From Streptomyces hygroscopicus (GTDB lineage: Bacteria; Actinomycetota; Actinomycetes; Streptomycetales; Streptomycetaceae), in NCBI GenBank assembly GCA_002021875.1, contig CP018627.1, positions 4,154,001 through 4,218,000 on the forward strand: DNA of 64,000 nt. Direction: 5' to 3'. Position 1 is the first letter of the stretch, and the number at the start of each line of letters is the position of its first letter. The notes under the pieces were generated by a model that saw only the letters and a program-made list of their open reading frames with translations, did not search any database and was not told the DNA's origin. Made by a program: the position numbers and the translations under genes. This document shows positions 8,172 to 20,509 of this stretch, piece by piece.

Positions 8172-8927
8172 ATGGATCTTGGACTCAAAGACCGGGTGTA
8201 CATCGTCACCGGAGCCACCCGCGGGCTGGGCCTCGCCGCCGCCCGTGAGCTGATCGCCGACGGCGCGAAGGCCGTCATCACCGGCCGCGACGCCGATACG
8301 GCGGCCGCCGTCGCCGCCGACCTCGGCCCGAACGCCGTCGGCGTCGCCGCCGACAACGCCGACCCCGAGACCGCGGCCCGGCTCATCGCCACCGCCCGCG
8401 AGCGCTTCGGCGGCTTCGACGGCGTCCTCATCAGCGTCGGCGGCCCGCCGGCCGGGCTGACGGCCGACATCACCGACGCCCAGTGGCAGGCCGCCTTCGA
8501 CTCCGTCTTCCTCGGCGCCGTCCGCTTCGCCCGTACGGCCGCCGAGCAGCTCCCCTCCGGCGGCGTGATCGGCTTCGTCCTCTCCGGCTCCGTCCGCGAG
8601 CCGATCCCCGGCCTCACCGTCTCCAACGGCCTGCGACCCGGTCTCGCCGGTTTCGCCAAGTCCCTCTCCCTCGAGGTCGGCCCCCGCGGCATCCGCGTCG
8701 TGGGCCTCCTCCCGGCCCGCATCGACACCGACCGCGTCCGCGAACTCGACGCCCTCTCCGGCGACGCGGCGGCCTCGCGGGAACGGAACGCGGCGGCGAT
8801 TCCCCTGCGGCGGTATGGGACGCCCGAGGAATTCGGCAAGGCCGCCGCGTTTCTGCTCTCGCCTGCGGCGTCGTATCTCACCGGGCTGATGCTGCCGGTG
8901 GATGGCGGGGCCCTGCACAACATCTGA
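8172..8927 (+). CDS. SDR family protein with altered YxxxK motif
   Basis: A 251-aa Rossmann protein. The nucleotide-binding TGATRGLGLAAARELIADGA is normal (Gly-rich loop at residues 14-20) and the C terminus ASYLTGLMLPVDGGALHNI is typical of the classical SDR family. However, the stretch that should hold the catalytic Tyr-x-x-x-Lys reads VSNGLRPGLAGFAKSL: by alignment with the usual YSASKAALAGF the Tyr is replaced by Ser and the Lys by Arg. The preceding Ser of the triad (VLSGSVRE) is present. A related actinobacterial subfamily with SNxLRPGL is known to me as SDR oxidoreductase of unclear activity. Co-transcribed with the GH15 gene. Confidence 0.88.
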   Translation: MDLGLKDRVYIVTGATRGLGLAAARELIADGAKAVITGRDADTAAAVAADLGPNAVGVAADNADPETAARLIATARERFGGFDGVLISVGGPPAGLTADITDAQWQAAFDSVFLGAVRFARTAAEQLPSGGVIGFVLSGSVREPIPGLTVSNGLRPGLAGFAKSLSLEVGPRGIRVVGLLPARIDTDRVRELDALSGDAAASRERNAAAIPLRRYGTPEEFGKAAAFLLSPAASYLTGLMLPVDGGALHNI

Positions 8928-9127
8928 GGGGGCTTGGGGGTGGCCCGGGTGGGCCCGTCCGGCTGCTGTCCGCGCAACACCAATGTGCGGCTCCCCCGCG
9001 CGGGGTGGGGCTCCGGCCCTCGACCCCGCCCGGGCTCCGCCCAGACGTCAACATGCGCCTCCACCGCCCAAGACCTGGGCCCGGCCGCACACCAAGTGCG
9101 GACCGTGGGCGCCTCCGGCGGAAAGTC

Positions 9128-9200
9128 CCCCACCCCGCCCCTTCCCGAAACGAGGGGCTCCGCCCCCCGGCCCCGCTCCTCAAACGCCGGAGGGGCTGAA
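9128..9200. repeat. Streptomyces-type intergenic palindromic element
   Basis: The segment contains CGCCCCTTCCCGAAACGAG, then the hairpin GGGGCTCCGCCCC, then CTCCTCAAACGCCGGAGGGG. I recognise this string pattern as a REP-like element scattered between genes in many Streptomyces genomes. Recognition is from memory and was not searched. Confidence 0.6.
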
Positions 9201-9211
9201 TTCACGGCCCC

Positions 9212-9480
9212 GGGACGGACAGCCGCCCTGGGCCACCGGGGCGCGGTCGCCGACGAGACGGGCGGGGTCGCACCCACCCCCACACAACACCCGACCCCCA
9301 GGCCGAACACGGGACGTACAGGCGGCCTGTGCCACCGGGGCGCGGTCGCCGACGAGGCGGGAGGGGGCGGGGCCGCACCCGCCCAACACCCGACCCCCAG
9401 GCCGAACGCGGGACGTACAGGCGGCCCGGGCCACGGGCGGGTAGCCGCGAGACGGCGGGAGGGGGCGGGGTCGCAGGGGT
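9212..9480. repeat. Degenerate tandem repeat, 99-bp period
   Basis: Units start with GGGACG(G/T)AC at 9212, 9311 and 9410, giving two full 99-bp units and a truncated third. Shared blocks include GCCACCGGGGCGCGGTCGCC and ACACCCGACCCCCAGGCCGA. Differences are scattered, so the array is old rather than freshly expanded. Confidence 0.8.
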
Positions 9481-9485
9481 GGGGT

Positions 9486-9570
9486 CCTGGACGCTTACGT
9501 GTATTTGTGGCGCCAATCCCCGACCAACCCAACGCCCCCGGCCAATGGCGCCGTAAATATACGGTCCAGG
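9486..9570. repeat. AT-rich imperfect inverted repeat
   Basis: CCTGGAC at 9486-9492 pairs with GTCCAGG at 9564-9570. Inside, GTATTTGTGGCGCCA (from 9501) pairs imperfectly with TGGCGCCGTAAATATAC (ending 9562). The arms are far more AT-rich than the surrounding DNA. It could be a remnant of a small inverted-repeat element or a structured transcript end. Confidence 0.55.
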
Positions 9571-9642
9571 GCCCCGCCCCGGAGGCCCCGCACCCGGCAC
9601 CCACCACCCGACCCACCGCGCACCCCAGCAACCACCACCACA

Positions 9643-9711
9643 CCCGCACCCCGCACCCCACACCCCGCACCCCGCACCCCGCACCCCGCACCCCGCACCC
9701 CGCACCCCGCA
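9643..9711. repeat. Heptamer microsatellite (CACCCCG)n
   Basis: At least seven near-perfect copies of a 7-bp unit run up to 9711, three bases before the AmaP stop codon on the minus strand. A slippage-prone tract directly 3' of the gene. Confidence 0.85.
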
Positions 9712-9714
9712 GAC

Positions 9715-10269
9715 CTACCGCGCCCGCTCCGCCCCATGCCGGGCCACCCTCAGGCGCACCTCCGCCGGGAGTTGTTCCAGGCCCGCCGAACTCCGTGCGC
9801 GCTCCAGGGCCTCCGCCCGCAGCGCGTCCAGTGTCAGCGTCGGTTCGGCGCGCGGCTCCAGCACCAGACCCATCCGCGCCTCCGGCGTGGTCCGTCGGCC
9901 TCGCAGCAGGACGTGGGCCCGCTCCACACCGTCCAGCGACTCCGCGTCCGCCAGGAGCGCCGCCTCCAGGGCCCGCCCCCGTAGCAGGGCGCCCTCGCCG
10001 TCGCCCGTCTCCACCAGCACCTCCTGCAGCCGACGCCGCCGAAGCTGGGCCAGGAACCAGCACAGCGCGAGCACGAACAGCACCGCCAGCGCCGCGATGA
10101 CGGCCGGCCACCACCATCCGGCGTCCCGCCAGCGCGTCCGATCCGCCCGGCTCAGCAGCACATCACTCCGCCCGTCGAACGGGGGCCACCCGGCCAGTAC
10201 CACCGCGCCCACCCCGGCCAGCACCAGACCCACGACTCCCAGCAGCACCCGGTTGACGACCCTCAGCAT
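9715..10269 (-). CDS. amaP: Alkaline shock response membrane anchor protein AmaP
   Basis: A 184-aa protein with two N-terminal transmembrane helices ([20 protein letters not shown] and [20 protein letters not shown]), then a cytoplasmic domain of about 95 residues ending [14 protein letters not shown]. This is the layout of AmaP, which tethers Asp23-family proteins to the membrane in Gram-positive bacteria. It is the last gene of a five-gene minus-strand cluster that includes two Asp23 proteins. The ATG at 10269 lies 7 bases after the stop of the preceding gene. Confidence 0.85.
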   Translation of the reverse strand: MLRVVNRVLLGVVGLVLAGVGAVVLAGWPPFDGRSDVLLSRADRTRWRDAGWWWPAVIAALAVLFVLALCWFLAQLRRRRLQEVLVETGDGEGALLRGRALEAALLADAESLDGVERAHVLLRGRRTTPEARMGLVLEPRAEPTLTLDALRAEALERARSSAGLEQLPAEVRLRVARHGAERAR

Positions 10270-10276
10270 GGCGCGC

Positions 10277-10993
10277 TCACCCCTTCGACTTCGCCGACCG
10301 CCGGACGCGGACGGACAGAGCGGGCCGTCGGGCCAGGCCCAGTTGCCGGATGCCCTCGTGGAGGGCGGCATCCAGGTCCGCCCGTACCTCGTCGAGATCG
10401 CGGAAGTGGGCCAGCGCGCGGGCCCTGACCCGCCGACGGCCGACATCCACGCGGGCGGACCGCACACCGGGCACCTCCATCGCCCGGTCCCGCAGCACCA
10501 GACCCGCCGAGGTCCGGTCGATCCCCGCCCGTACGGCGCCCCCGGCCCCGGGCCCCGCCCCGGCCCCGGCGCCCGCCTCCACACCCTTCCCCGGCCCCGC
10601 CTCCGCCTCAGCCCCCGTCTCCGGCGTACGCATCGGGAGCAGCCCACGCAGCCCCGGCGCCAGCGCGAGGACCACCATCCACACTCCCAGCGCGGCCAAC
10701 GCCGCCGCCCCGCCCATGATCCACGCGTCGTCCAGCGGCCGTGCGGCAAGTTCATCGGCGAGCCATTCCCGCCATCGCATGCCGGGCCGACCCGAGCGCA
10801 CGGCCGCCACGTCGTACAGCAGCAGCCCGCTGATGGCGGCGATGACCAGGGCGACGATCCCGGCCGGTACCCGCCGCACGGACCAGAAGCGCCTCGTAGG
10901 CACGGGCGGATCCCCGTCCCGGGCACCCGTGCCCGCTCTCCCGCCGTACGCCGACGCCGAGGTGGACTGACGCATCTTCTGGTCCGCGTTCAT
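10277..10993 (-). CDS. DUF6286-type membrane protein of the Asp23 cluster
   Basis: A 238-aa protein with a polar N terminus (about 40 residues), two transmembrane segments (PAGIVALVIAAISGLLLYDV and WIMGGAAALAALGVWMVVLAL), an Ala/Gly-rich low-complexity linker (VEAGAGAGAGPGAGG) and a C-terminal AmaP/Asp23-like soluble domain. I assign it to DUF6286 from its neighbours and general layout. The ATG start overlaps the stop of the upstream Asp23 gene by 4 bp (ATGA). Paired with AmaP it probably forms a membrane platform for Asp23. Confidence 0.75.
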   Translation of the reverse strand: MNADQKMRQSTSASAYGGRAGTGARDGDPPVPTRRFWSVRRVPAGIVALVIAAISGLLLYDVAAVRSGRPGMRWREWLADELAARPLDDAWIMGGAAALAALGVWMVVLALAPGLRGLLPMRTPETGAEAEAGPGKGVEAGAGAGAGPGAGGAVRAGIDRTSAGLVLRDRAMEVPGVRSARVDVGRRRVRARALAHFRDLDEVRADLDAALHEGIRQLGLARRPALSVRVRRSAKSKG

Positions 10994-11442
10994 CGCACCC
11001 TGTCCCTCCCCCGACGCACCCTCCGCTCCGGGTGCTCCCACTGCGGCACATGCAGTCGTTCGACCGTCACCACGACCTCGGGCACCTCCATGCCCGTCAA
11101 CTCGCCTACCCGTTCGATCACATGACGACGCACCGCACCACAGTGCGCGCCGATGTCCGAGGGATAGCCCAGTTCGAGGGCGACCCGGACGCGCGCGACG
11201 TCCCCGCGCACCACGGCGACCGCGTGTGGCCGCGCGGCGGCGGCATCGGTAAGGGCAACGTCCGCGGTATCCACGACGTCCGCTACATCCGCCATATCCG
11301 CAGCGGCAGCCGCGTCCATGGCATTGGCGTCCGCGGCGCCGGCCCCGTCCGCTCGCAGCGCCTCCCGCGCCGCCTGCGAGGCGATCTTCGCGACGACCCG
11401 GTCCGCGATCCGCGTCGCACCCCGCTCACTCGGCTCGACCAC
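10990..11442 (-). CDS. Asp23/Gls24 family envelope stress response protein (first copy)
   Basis: A 150-aa protein with the Asp23 pattern: N-terminal helix RIADRVVAKIASQAAREAL, then beta strands with HAVAVVRGDVARVRVALELG, and the C-terminal HVIERVGELTGMEVPEVVVTVERL. Residues about 30-70 hold an Ala/Asp-rich insertion (MDAAAAADMADVADVVDTADV) that is longer than in typical Asp23. Asp23 proteins are abundant, membrane-associated and linked to cell-wall and alkaline stress. GTG start at 11442. Confidence 0.85.
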   Translation of the reverse strand: MVEPSERGATRIADRVVAKIASQAAREALRADGAGAADANAMDAAAAADMADVADVVDTADVALTDAAAARPHAVAVVRGDVARVRVALELGYPSDIGAHCGAVRRHVIERVGELTGMEVPEVVVTVERLHVPQWEHPERRVRRGRDRVR

Positions 11443-11574
11443 GGCGCGTCCTTACTGTCGTCATGGCCTCAACTGGCATGGCCTCAACTGCCGCCACGGC
11501 CCCTGCCGCCGCCACAGCCCTTGCCGCCGTCACGTCTTCTGCCGCCGTCATCGCGCCTGTCGTCGTCAAAGTGT

Positions 11575-11769
11575 TCACCGTGGCCGTCCGTCATCACGGC
11601 CACGGGAACGGAAGAAGTCGCCCGGTTCCAGATCACCGTCCAGGAACCGGCCGACGATAAACCCGACGGCGCCCAGCGCCGCCACCAGCAGAAAGGCCCC
11701 GAAACCACCGAAGTAACCGGCGAAAGCCAGCGCCATCCCCGCGATCATCCCGACCACGGCCATGCTCAT
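11575..11769 (-). CDS. Small membrane protein of the Asp23 cluster (DUF2273-like)
   Basis: A 64-aa protein with two hydrophobic helices (MAVVGMIAGMALAFAGYFG and FGAFLLVAALGAVGFIVGRF) followed by an acidic-to-basic tail (LDGDLEPGDFFRSRGRDDG). Asp23 operons often include a DUF2273 small membrane protein of this size. ATG at 11769 is chosen because GGGGAG sits 7-8 bases upstream; a longer start 24 bases upstream would place the ribosome site inside the gene. Confidence 0.8.
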   Translation of the reverse strand: MSMAVVGMIAGMALAFAGYFGGFGAFLLVAALGAVGFIVGRFLDGDLEPGDFFRSRGRDDGRPR

Positions 11770-11810
11770 CGTGTGCTCCCCTGCTGGAGCCAACCGGAAC
11801 CGCTACCGGC

Positions 11811-12329
11811 CTACTGGAGCCGCGGCTCCGGCGATTCCTCTTCCTCGTCCGGCAACTTCACATCGCTGACCGCGATATTGACCTCGACCACTTCGAGGCC
11901 GGTCATCCGCTCGACCGCCGCGATCACGTTCTCCCGCACGGCCCGTGCGACATCGGCGATGGAGACGCCGTAGTCCACCACGATCTCCAGGTCGAGGGCC
12001 GTCTGTACCTCTCCCACCTCCGCCTTCACCCCGCGGGCGACCGACCGGGTACCGGGCACCCGGTCCCGTACGACTCCGAAGGTTCGCGCGAGACCACCAC
12101 CCATCGCATGGACGCCGACCACATCGCGGGCCGCCATACCCGCGATCTTCTCGACGACGCCATCGGAGATGGTGGTGCGCCCCCGCGAGCCGGGGTCGCC
12201 TCCGCCGCGCCGGGGCCGGTCGGCGGCGGCCTGGGCGATGCCGCCCCTGGCACCCAGGGTCCTGGGAGTGCCTGCGGCGGGCTCTGAGGCGGGGTTCTCG
12301 GGTCGGTTCCGTGGTGCGGTCTCGGACAT
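11811..12329 (-). CDS. Asp23/Gls24 family envelope stress response protein (second copy)
   Basis: A 172-aa protein and the first gene of the cluster. The first 50 residues are polar and disordered-looking; the Asp23 domain starts at GRTTISDGVVEKIAGMAARDVVG and continues with VQTALDLEIVVDYG and VRENVIAAVERMTGLEVVEV. The C-terminal tail is acidic (DEEEESPEPRLQ). The two Asp23 copies differ clearly, so they may form mixed assemblies. An AAGGGAC ribosome site is 9 bases before the ATG; a GTG three bases upstream is also possible. It is divergent from the companion gene at 12520. Confidence 0.88.
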   Translation of the reverse strand: MSETAPRNRPENPASEPAAGTPRTLGARGGIAQAAADRPRRGGGDPGSRGRTTISDGVVEKIAGMAARDVVGVHAMGGGLARTFGVVRDRVPGTRSVARGVKAEVGEVQTALDLEIVVDYGVSIADVARAVRENVIAAVERMTGLEVVEVNIAVSDVKLPDEEEESPEPRLQ

Positions 12330-12519
12330 CACCGATCGTCCCTTCCGAGGCGAAGAGCGGTCGAAGAGGTTTCCGCTCGCTCTACTACCAACCATAAAGG
12401 GGCCTTCCCCGAACCGCCTCGGAGATGCGGCACTCGCGCGATCGATACGGCAGGCTGTGAGGACACGGCAGGCTGAGACCAGCAGGGCTCGGTCCCGTCC
12501 GGCGCCAAGGGGTGACACG

Positions 12520-13263
12520 GTGGTCACAGACCGGCTCGCACAGACCGTAAGGGAGCAGCTTCGGCTCGGACGGCTGCTGCCCCTGGGCGAGCGGGAGGAC
12601 GGCTCCTGGATCACCGAACACGCGGCGGGCGAGGTGCTCCGGCGGGCCGCCGACCAGGTCCCCGACGCGCACCTGGGAGCGCTTCGGATCGCGCCCGCCG
12701 ACCCCGACACCGCCGCGACGCCCGCGGTACCACCCCCGCCGAGCGCGCTGCCGCCGGGAACGCTGCGCATCGCGGCGGAGTGCGGGGCGACGCTGGAGGA
12801 ACCGCTTCCGGTGACGGCGGACCGACTGCGCGACGTACTCCTCGACGCGGCGACGGACCGGCTGGGACTCCTGGTGGAGGCGGTGGACGTACGGGTGACG
12901 GACGTGCTGGACGAACTCCCGGCCCCGCCCTCGGCTCCGGTGGCCCCACGACCCCACCAAAACCAACCCCCACCACGGCCGACGTCGGTCGAACGCCCCG
13001 ACCCGGATCCCACCGCCGCGGCCGCCGCTCGCGCCGCCGCATCCGTGCCCGGCGTCGCCCGGCTCGCGTCGGTGCTGGGATCGCCCCGGCCCGTGCGGAT
13101 CGAGGGCGCGCACATTCGGATCGAGCTGGCCGTGGCGGCGGATCACCGCGCCGTGGATGTGGCGCGGGCGGTGCGAACGGCGGTGGCGCAGTCCGCCCGG
13201 GCCCCGGCCCCCGGAGACCAGCCGCCCACGGTGGCCGTCCTGGTCACCGCCGTGGACCCCTGA
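12520..13263 (+). CDS. Conserved companion of the Asp23 cluster (unknown function)
   Basis: A 247-aa protein beginning VVTDRLAQTVREQLRLGRLLPLG. Two similar halves are visible: an N-terminal part ending ...VDVRVTDVLDELPA and a C-terminal part with ARLASVLGSPRPVRIEGAHI and VARAVRTAVAQ, which resembles the Asp23 fold. They are joined by a Pro-rich linker near residues 150-180. I have seen homologues labelled nucleopolyhedrovirus P10 family, a name that carries no functional meaning here. GTG at 12520 has AAGGGG 7 bases upstream. Its divergent placement suggests shared control with the envelope stress genes. Confidence 0.75.
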   Translation: MVTDRLAQTVREQLRLGRLLPLGEREDGSWITEHAAGEVLRRAADQVPDAHLGALRIAPADPDTAATPAVPPPPSALPPGTLRIAAECGATLEEPLPVTADRLRDVLLDAATDRLGLLVEAVDVRVTDVLDELPAPPSAPVAPRPHQNQPPPRPTSVERPDPDPTAAAAARAAASVPGVARLASVLGSPRPVRIEGAHIRIELAVAADHRAVDVARAVRTAVAQSARAPAPGDQPPTVAVLVTAVDP

Positions 13264-13320
13264 CCACAGCTCTGGCCGGACCTGGCCGGTCAACCGTCGC
13301 CGCCAGTCAGTCCGGGCCGA

Positions 13321-13811
13321 TCAACCCTCGGCGCTGTACTTCCGCAACCCCTCGACCGTGCGCTCCAGCTCCGCCACCCGGTCGGCCAGCTGCTCGGTCC
13401 GCGCCTCGAGCCGGCAGTTCTTGCGGTGCATCTCCAGGAACACATTGACCTTCGTCCGCAGCAGCCAGGGGTCGAAGGGTTTGGTGAGGAAGTCGGCGGC
13501 GCCGATCGCATAGCCCCGGTAGGCGTAGTCGGAGTCGGCGTCGGTTCCGGTCAGCAGGATGATCGGGACGTCCTTGGTCTGGTCGAGCCGCTTGATGTTG
13601 GCGGCGGTCTCGAAGCCGTCCATGCCCGGCATCAGCACATCGAGCAGAACGACGGCGAAGTCCTGCCGCAGCATCGCCTTCAGCGCCTCCTCGCCGGAGC
13701 GGGCGCGGACGAGCTGCTGATCGAGCGGGCCGAGGACGGCCTCCAGCGCGATCAGGTTCTCTTCCATGTCGTCGACGATGAGGATTCCGGCCTTCTCGCA
13801 TGCGGTCGTCA

Positions 13812-13812
<1 letters not shown>
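13321..13812 (-). CDS. Single-domain response regulator with coiled-coil tail
   Basis: A 163-aa receiver-domain protein. It has the acidic pair (ILIVDDMEEN), phospho-acceptor Asp58 in VVLLDVLMPGMDGFE, the conserved Thr (ILLTGTDAD) and Lys (FLTKPFDP). After the receiver there is no DNA-binding domain, only a helical heptad-like tail (RLEARTEQLADRVAELERTVEGL). Its ATG overlaps the stop of the large hybrid kinase gene (TGATG), so it is translated with it and is the likely partner or output of that kinase. Similar stand-alone receivers often control phosphatases or kinases by contact. Confidence 0.93.
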
Positions 13813-18401
<4,589 letters not shown>

Positions 18402-18494
18402 GGCGTCGTCCCTTAAAGATCATTCAATTCCCCCTGTCTGTCATAATATGGCACCTAGATGGCCTAAATCGCCTATATCGCCCTGGAGCCGCAC
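18402..18494. promoter_or_regulatory. Divergent promoter region, hybrid kinase / SpoIIE phosphatase
   Basis: Only 93 bp separate the two divergent start codons. The region is AT-rich for this genome (TCATAATATGG and a direct repeat of TATCGCC/AATCGCC around 18464-18481). Promoters in both directions must lie here, which predicts co-regulation. No exact -35/-10 pair could be assigned with confidence. Confidence 0.5.
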
Positions 18495-20366
18495 GTGGGA
18501 GCTTTGTTTCCTCTCGCGCGTGAGTCCGTCTCACGGACGACGCTGCCCGGAAGCGTGCGCGCGCCCGGCGCAGCGCGCACCTTCGTCCGTACGGCACTTA
18601 CGGGACGGAGCGCCGCGGAGGCGTTCGAGCCGGTCGCCCTCGACGAGCGGTCGATCGACGACGCTGTGCTGCTGGTGAGCGAGCTGGTCACCAACGCGGT
18701 TCTGCACGCGGGCACCCGGGTCGAGGTGGTCTGCCGGCTCCAGCCCGGTGACGTCACCGCCGACGAGGGCGACACCATGGGGCAGCCCGACGAGACGCCC
18801 TCCCCGACCGACCCGCCGAGACGGCCGGGGATCGTCGTGGAGGTGGTGGACCTCCACCCCGCCAGCACCGTCTACGGAGGGCCTCAGACCCAGCGCCGGG
18901 GCCGCGGCCGCGGGCTCCAACTGATCGGGGCGCTCGCCGAATCCTGGGGCGTGACCTATCACCGCACCCGTAAGGCGGTCTGGTTCCGGCTGGACGCCGA
19001 GCGTGCGGTGCCCGAGTCCGACGCCATCCCCACCAAAGCGCTCGGGCGTGAGCTGCGGTTCGCCGAGACCCTCGCCCCCGTGACGCCGGGCGAGCAGCGC
19101 GATCCGACCGCCGATTGGGTCGACCGCGGCGGGCCGTCCTTCCTCGCCGAGGCCAGCGAACTGCTCACCGGCCAGCTCGACGAGAACATGGTCGCCGCCC
19201 TCGCCGGGCAGCTTCTGGTGCCCCGGCTGGCCGACTGGTGCGCGGTCTGGCTGACCACCCCGAGCGGCGGGCTGCAGCTCGCCCGCGTCTGGCACAGCGA
19301 TGAGCACCGTATCGGCGCGCTCCGCCTGTCGCTGGAGCGGCATCCGCCGCCCACCGGGCTCGGTTCGGCGGGCACCTCCTGGCCCTGGCCCGGGATCGCG
19401 GACAGCCAGGGCGGATCGGCGGTGTGCTTCCCGCTGATCGCACACGGCCGCAGCCATGGCGCCCTGCTCATCGGCCGGGCGGGCGTGCCACGGATGGCGG
19501 AGGGCGTGGTGCGGCTCTCGGAGGACGTGGCGCGGCGGGTGGCCCAGGCGGTGGCCACGGCCCGGCAGTACACCCGGCAGGCGACGATCAGCCGGGCGCT
19601 GCAGCGCCGGCAGCTGCCCATGTCGCTCGCCCACATTCCGGGGGTGGACTCGGCGATCGTCTACGAGCCGCACGGCGAGGGACAGACCGTCGGCGGCGAC
19701 TTCTACGACCTGTTCCCCATGGGCGACCGCCGCTGGTGCTTCCTGCTGGGCGACGTCCAGGGCAGCGATCCGGAGGCGATGTCGGTCACGGGGCTGGCCC
19801 GCCATCTGGTCCGGCTGCTGGCCCGCGAGGGCCATGGTGTCGAGTCGGTGCTCAACCGGCTGAACCAGGCGCTGGTGGAGGAGGACGCGGAGGCGGCGGA
19901 GATCGACGGCGAACAGTCCCGGCCACGCTTCCTGAGCCTGCTGTACGGGGAGCTGGAGCCCGACCCGGAAGGGGGCAGCGCCCGCTGCACCCTGGCGAGC
20001 GCCGGCCATCCGCTGCCGCTGCGGCTGACCACCGACGGTACGGTCGCGCCCGCCGCCAGCCCCCAGATGCTGCTCGGCATCGACGAGAACCCGGACTTCC
20101 ATGCCGACACGCTGGACCTGGCGCCCGGCGAGACGCTGCTGTGCGTCACCGACGGGGTGACCGAGCGGCGCAACGGCGTCCGTCAGCTCGATGACGACGA
20201 CGGCCTCTCGGACATCCTGCGGGACTGCGTCGGGCTGGGGGCCAAGGCGGTCGCGGAGCGGGTGCGGCGCGCCACGTATGACTTCAGCCCCGAGCCGATC
20301 GACGACGACCTCGCGGTGCTGGTGCTGGAGGCGGTGCCGACGGTGGAGCCGCCGCGAGCGCCGTGA
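18495..20366 (+). CDS. RsbW-type ATPase - GAF - SpoIIE PP2C phosphatase
   Basis: A 623-aa multidomain regulator. Residues about 20-165 are an RsbW-like histidine-kinase-fold ATPase (DDAVLLVSELVTNAVLHAG with the N box, then RGRGLQLIGALAESWGV). Residues about 205-365 are a GAF domain. Residues about 380-615 are a PP2C/SpoIIE phosphatase with metal-binding Asp motifs (TVGGDFYDLFPMGD, LLGDVQGSDPEA, CVTDGVTERR, DDDLAVLVLE). Such proteins act in partner-switching control of sigma factors, dephosphorylating an anti-anti-sigma factor. No anti-anti-sigma gene is adjacent. GTG start with GGAG 6 bases upstream. Confidence 0.93.
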   Translation: MGALFPLARESVSRTTLPGSVRAPGAARTFVRTALTGRSAAEAFEPVALDERSIDDAVLLVSELVTNAVLHAGTRVEVVCRLQPGDVTADEGDTMGQPDETPSPTDPPRRPGIVVEVVDLHPASTVYGGPQTQRRGRGRGLQLIGALAESWGVTYHRTRKAVWFRLDAERAVPESDAIPTKALGRELRFAETLAPVTPGEQRDPTADWVDRGGPSFLAEASELLTGQLDENMVAALAGQLLVPRLADWCAVWLTTPSGGLQLARVWHSDEHRIGALRLSLERHPPPTGLGSAGTSWPWPGIADSQGGSAVCFPLIAHGRSHGALLIGRAGVPRMAEGVVRLSEDVARRVAQAVATARQYTRQATISRALQRRQLPMSLAHIPGVDSAIVYEPHGEGQTVGGDFYDLFPMGDRRWCFLLGDVQGSDPEAMSVTGLARHLVRLLAREGHGVESVLNRLNQALVEEDAEAAEIDGEQSRPRFLSLLYGELEPDPEGGSARCTLASAGHPLPLRLTTDGTVAPAASPQMLLGIDENPDFHADTLDLAPGETLLCVTDGVTERRNGVRQLDDDDGLSDILRDCVGLGAKAVAERVRRATYDFSPEPIDDDLAVLVLEAVPTVEPPRAP

Positions 20367-20426
20367 CAGCGCGCACGCCGTGACAGCGCGCACGCCGTGA
20401 CAGCGCGCACGCCGTGACAGGGCGGG
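20359..20426. repeat. 17-bp tandem repeat containing the SpoIIE stop codon
   Basis: CGCCGTGACAGCGCGCA is repeated exactly at 20359, 20376 and 20393, with a degenerate fourth copy at 20410. The TGA of the phosphatase gene (20364-20366) is inside copy one. The 17-bp unit shifts frame with each copy. Confidence 0.92.
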
Positions 20427-20509
20427 CACTGCTGGCGGCGCGGGCGGCCCCACCGGGAAGCGGCGCCGGCTGTCCACACCAGCGCACCGTTGGTCCGTAA
20501 CGGCGCCGT

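Larger units (their letters stand above)
8928..9714. other. Non-coding, repeat-rich interval
   Basis: No convincing gene lies in these 787 bases. A + strand frame stays open, but its translation is repetitive Pro/Arg/Gly with no ribosome site. The interval holds a common Streptomyces intergenic hairpin element (about 9128-9200), 99-bp tandem repeats, an AT-rich inverted repeat and a heptamer microsatellite, listed separately. It separates the SDR gene from the convergently read AmaP gene. Confidence 0.7.

Noticed and set aside
9643..9711. Possible CRISPR array
   Set aside because: The 7-bp units are contiguous with no spacers; it is a microsatellite.
8934..10100. A 388-codon plus-strand frame through the 99-bp repeats
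   Set aside because: The product is repetitive Pro/Arg/Gly, runs antisense into amaP and has no ribosome site.
6491..10117. A 1208-codon open frame on the minus strand across the GH15 and SDR genes
   Set aside because: It is antisense to two clear enzyme genes, contains long Arg/Gly/Pro/Ala runs, and has no ribosome site or domain. It is a typical high-GC antisense frame.
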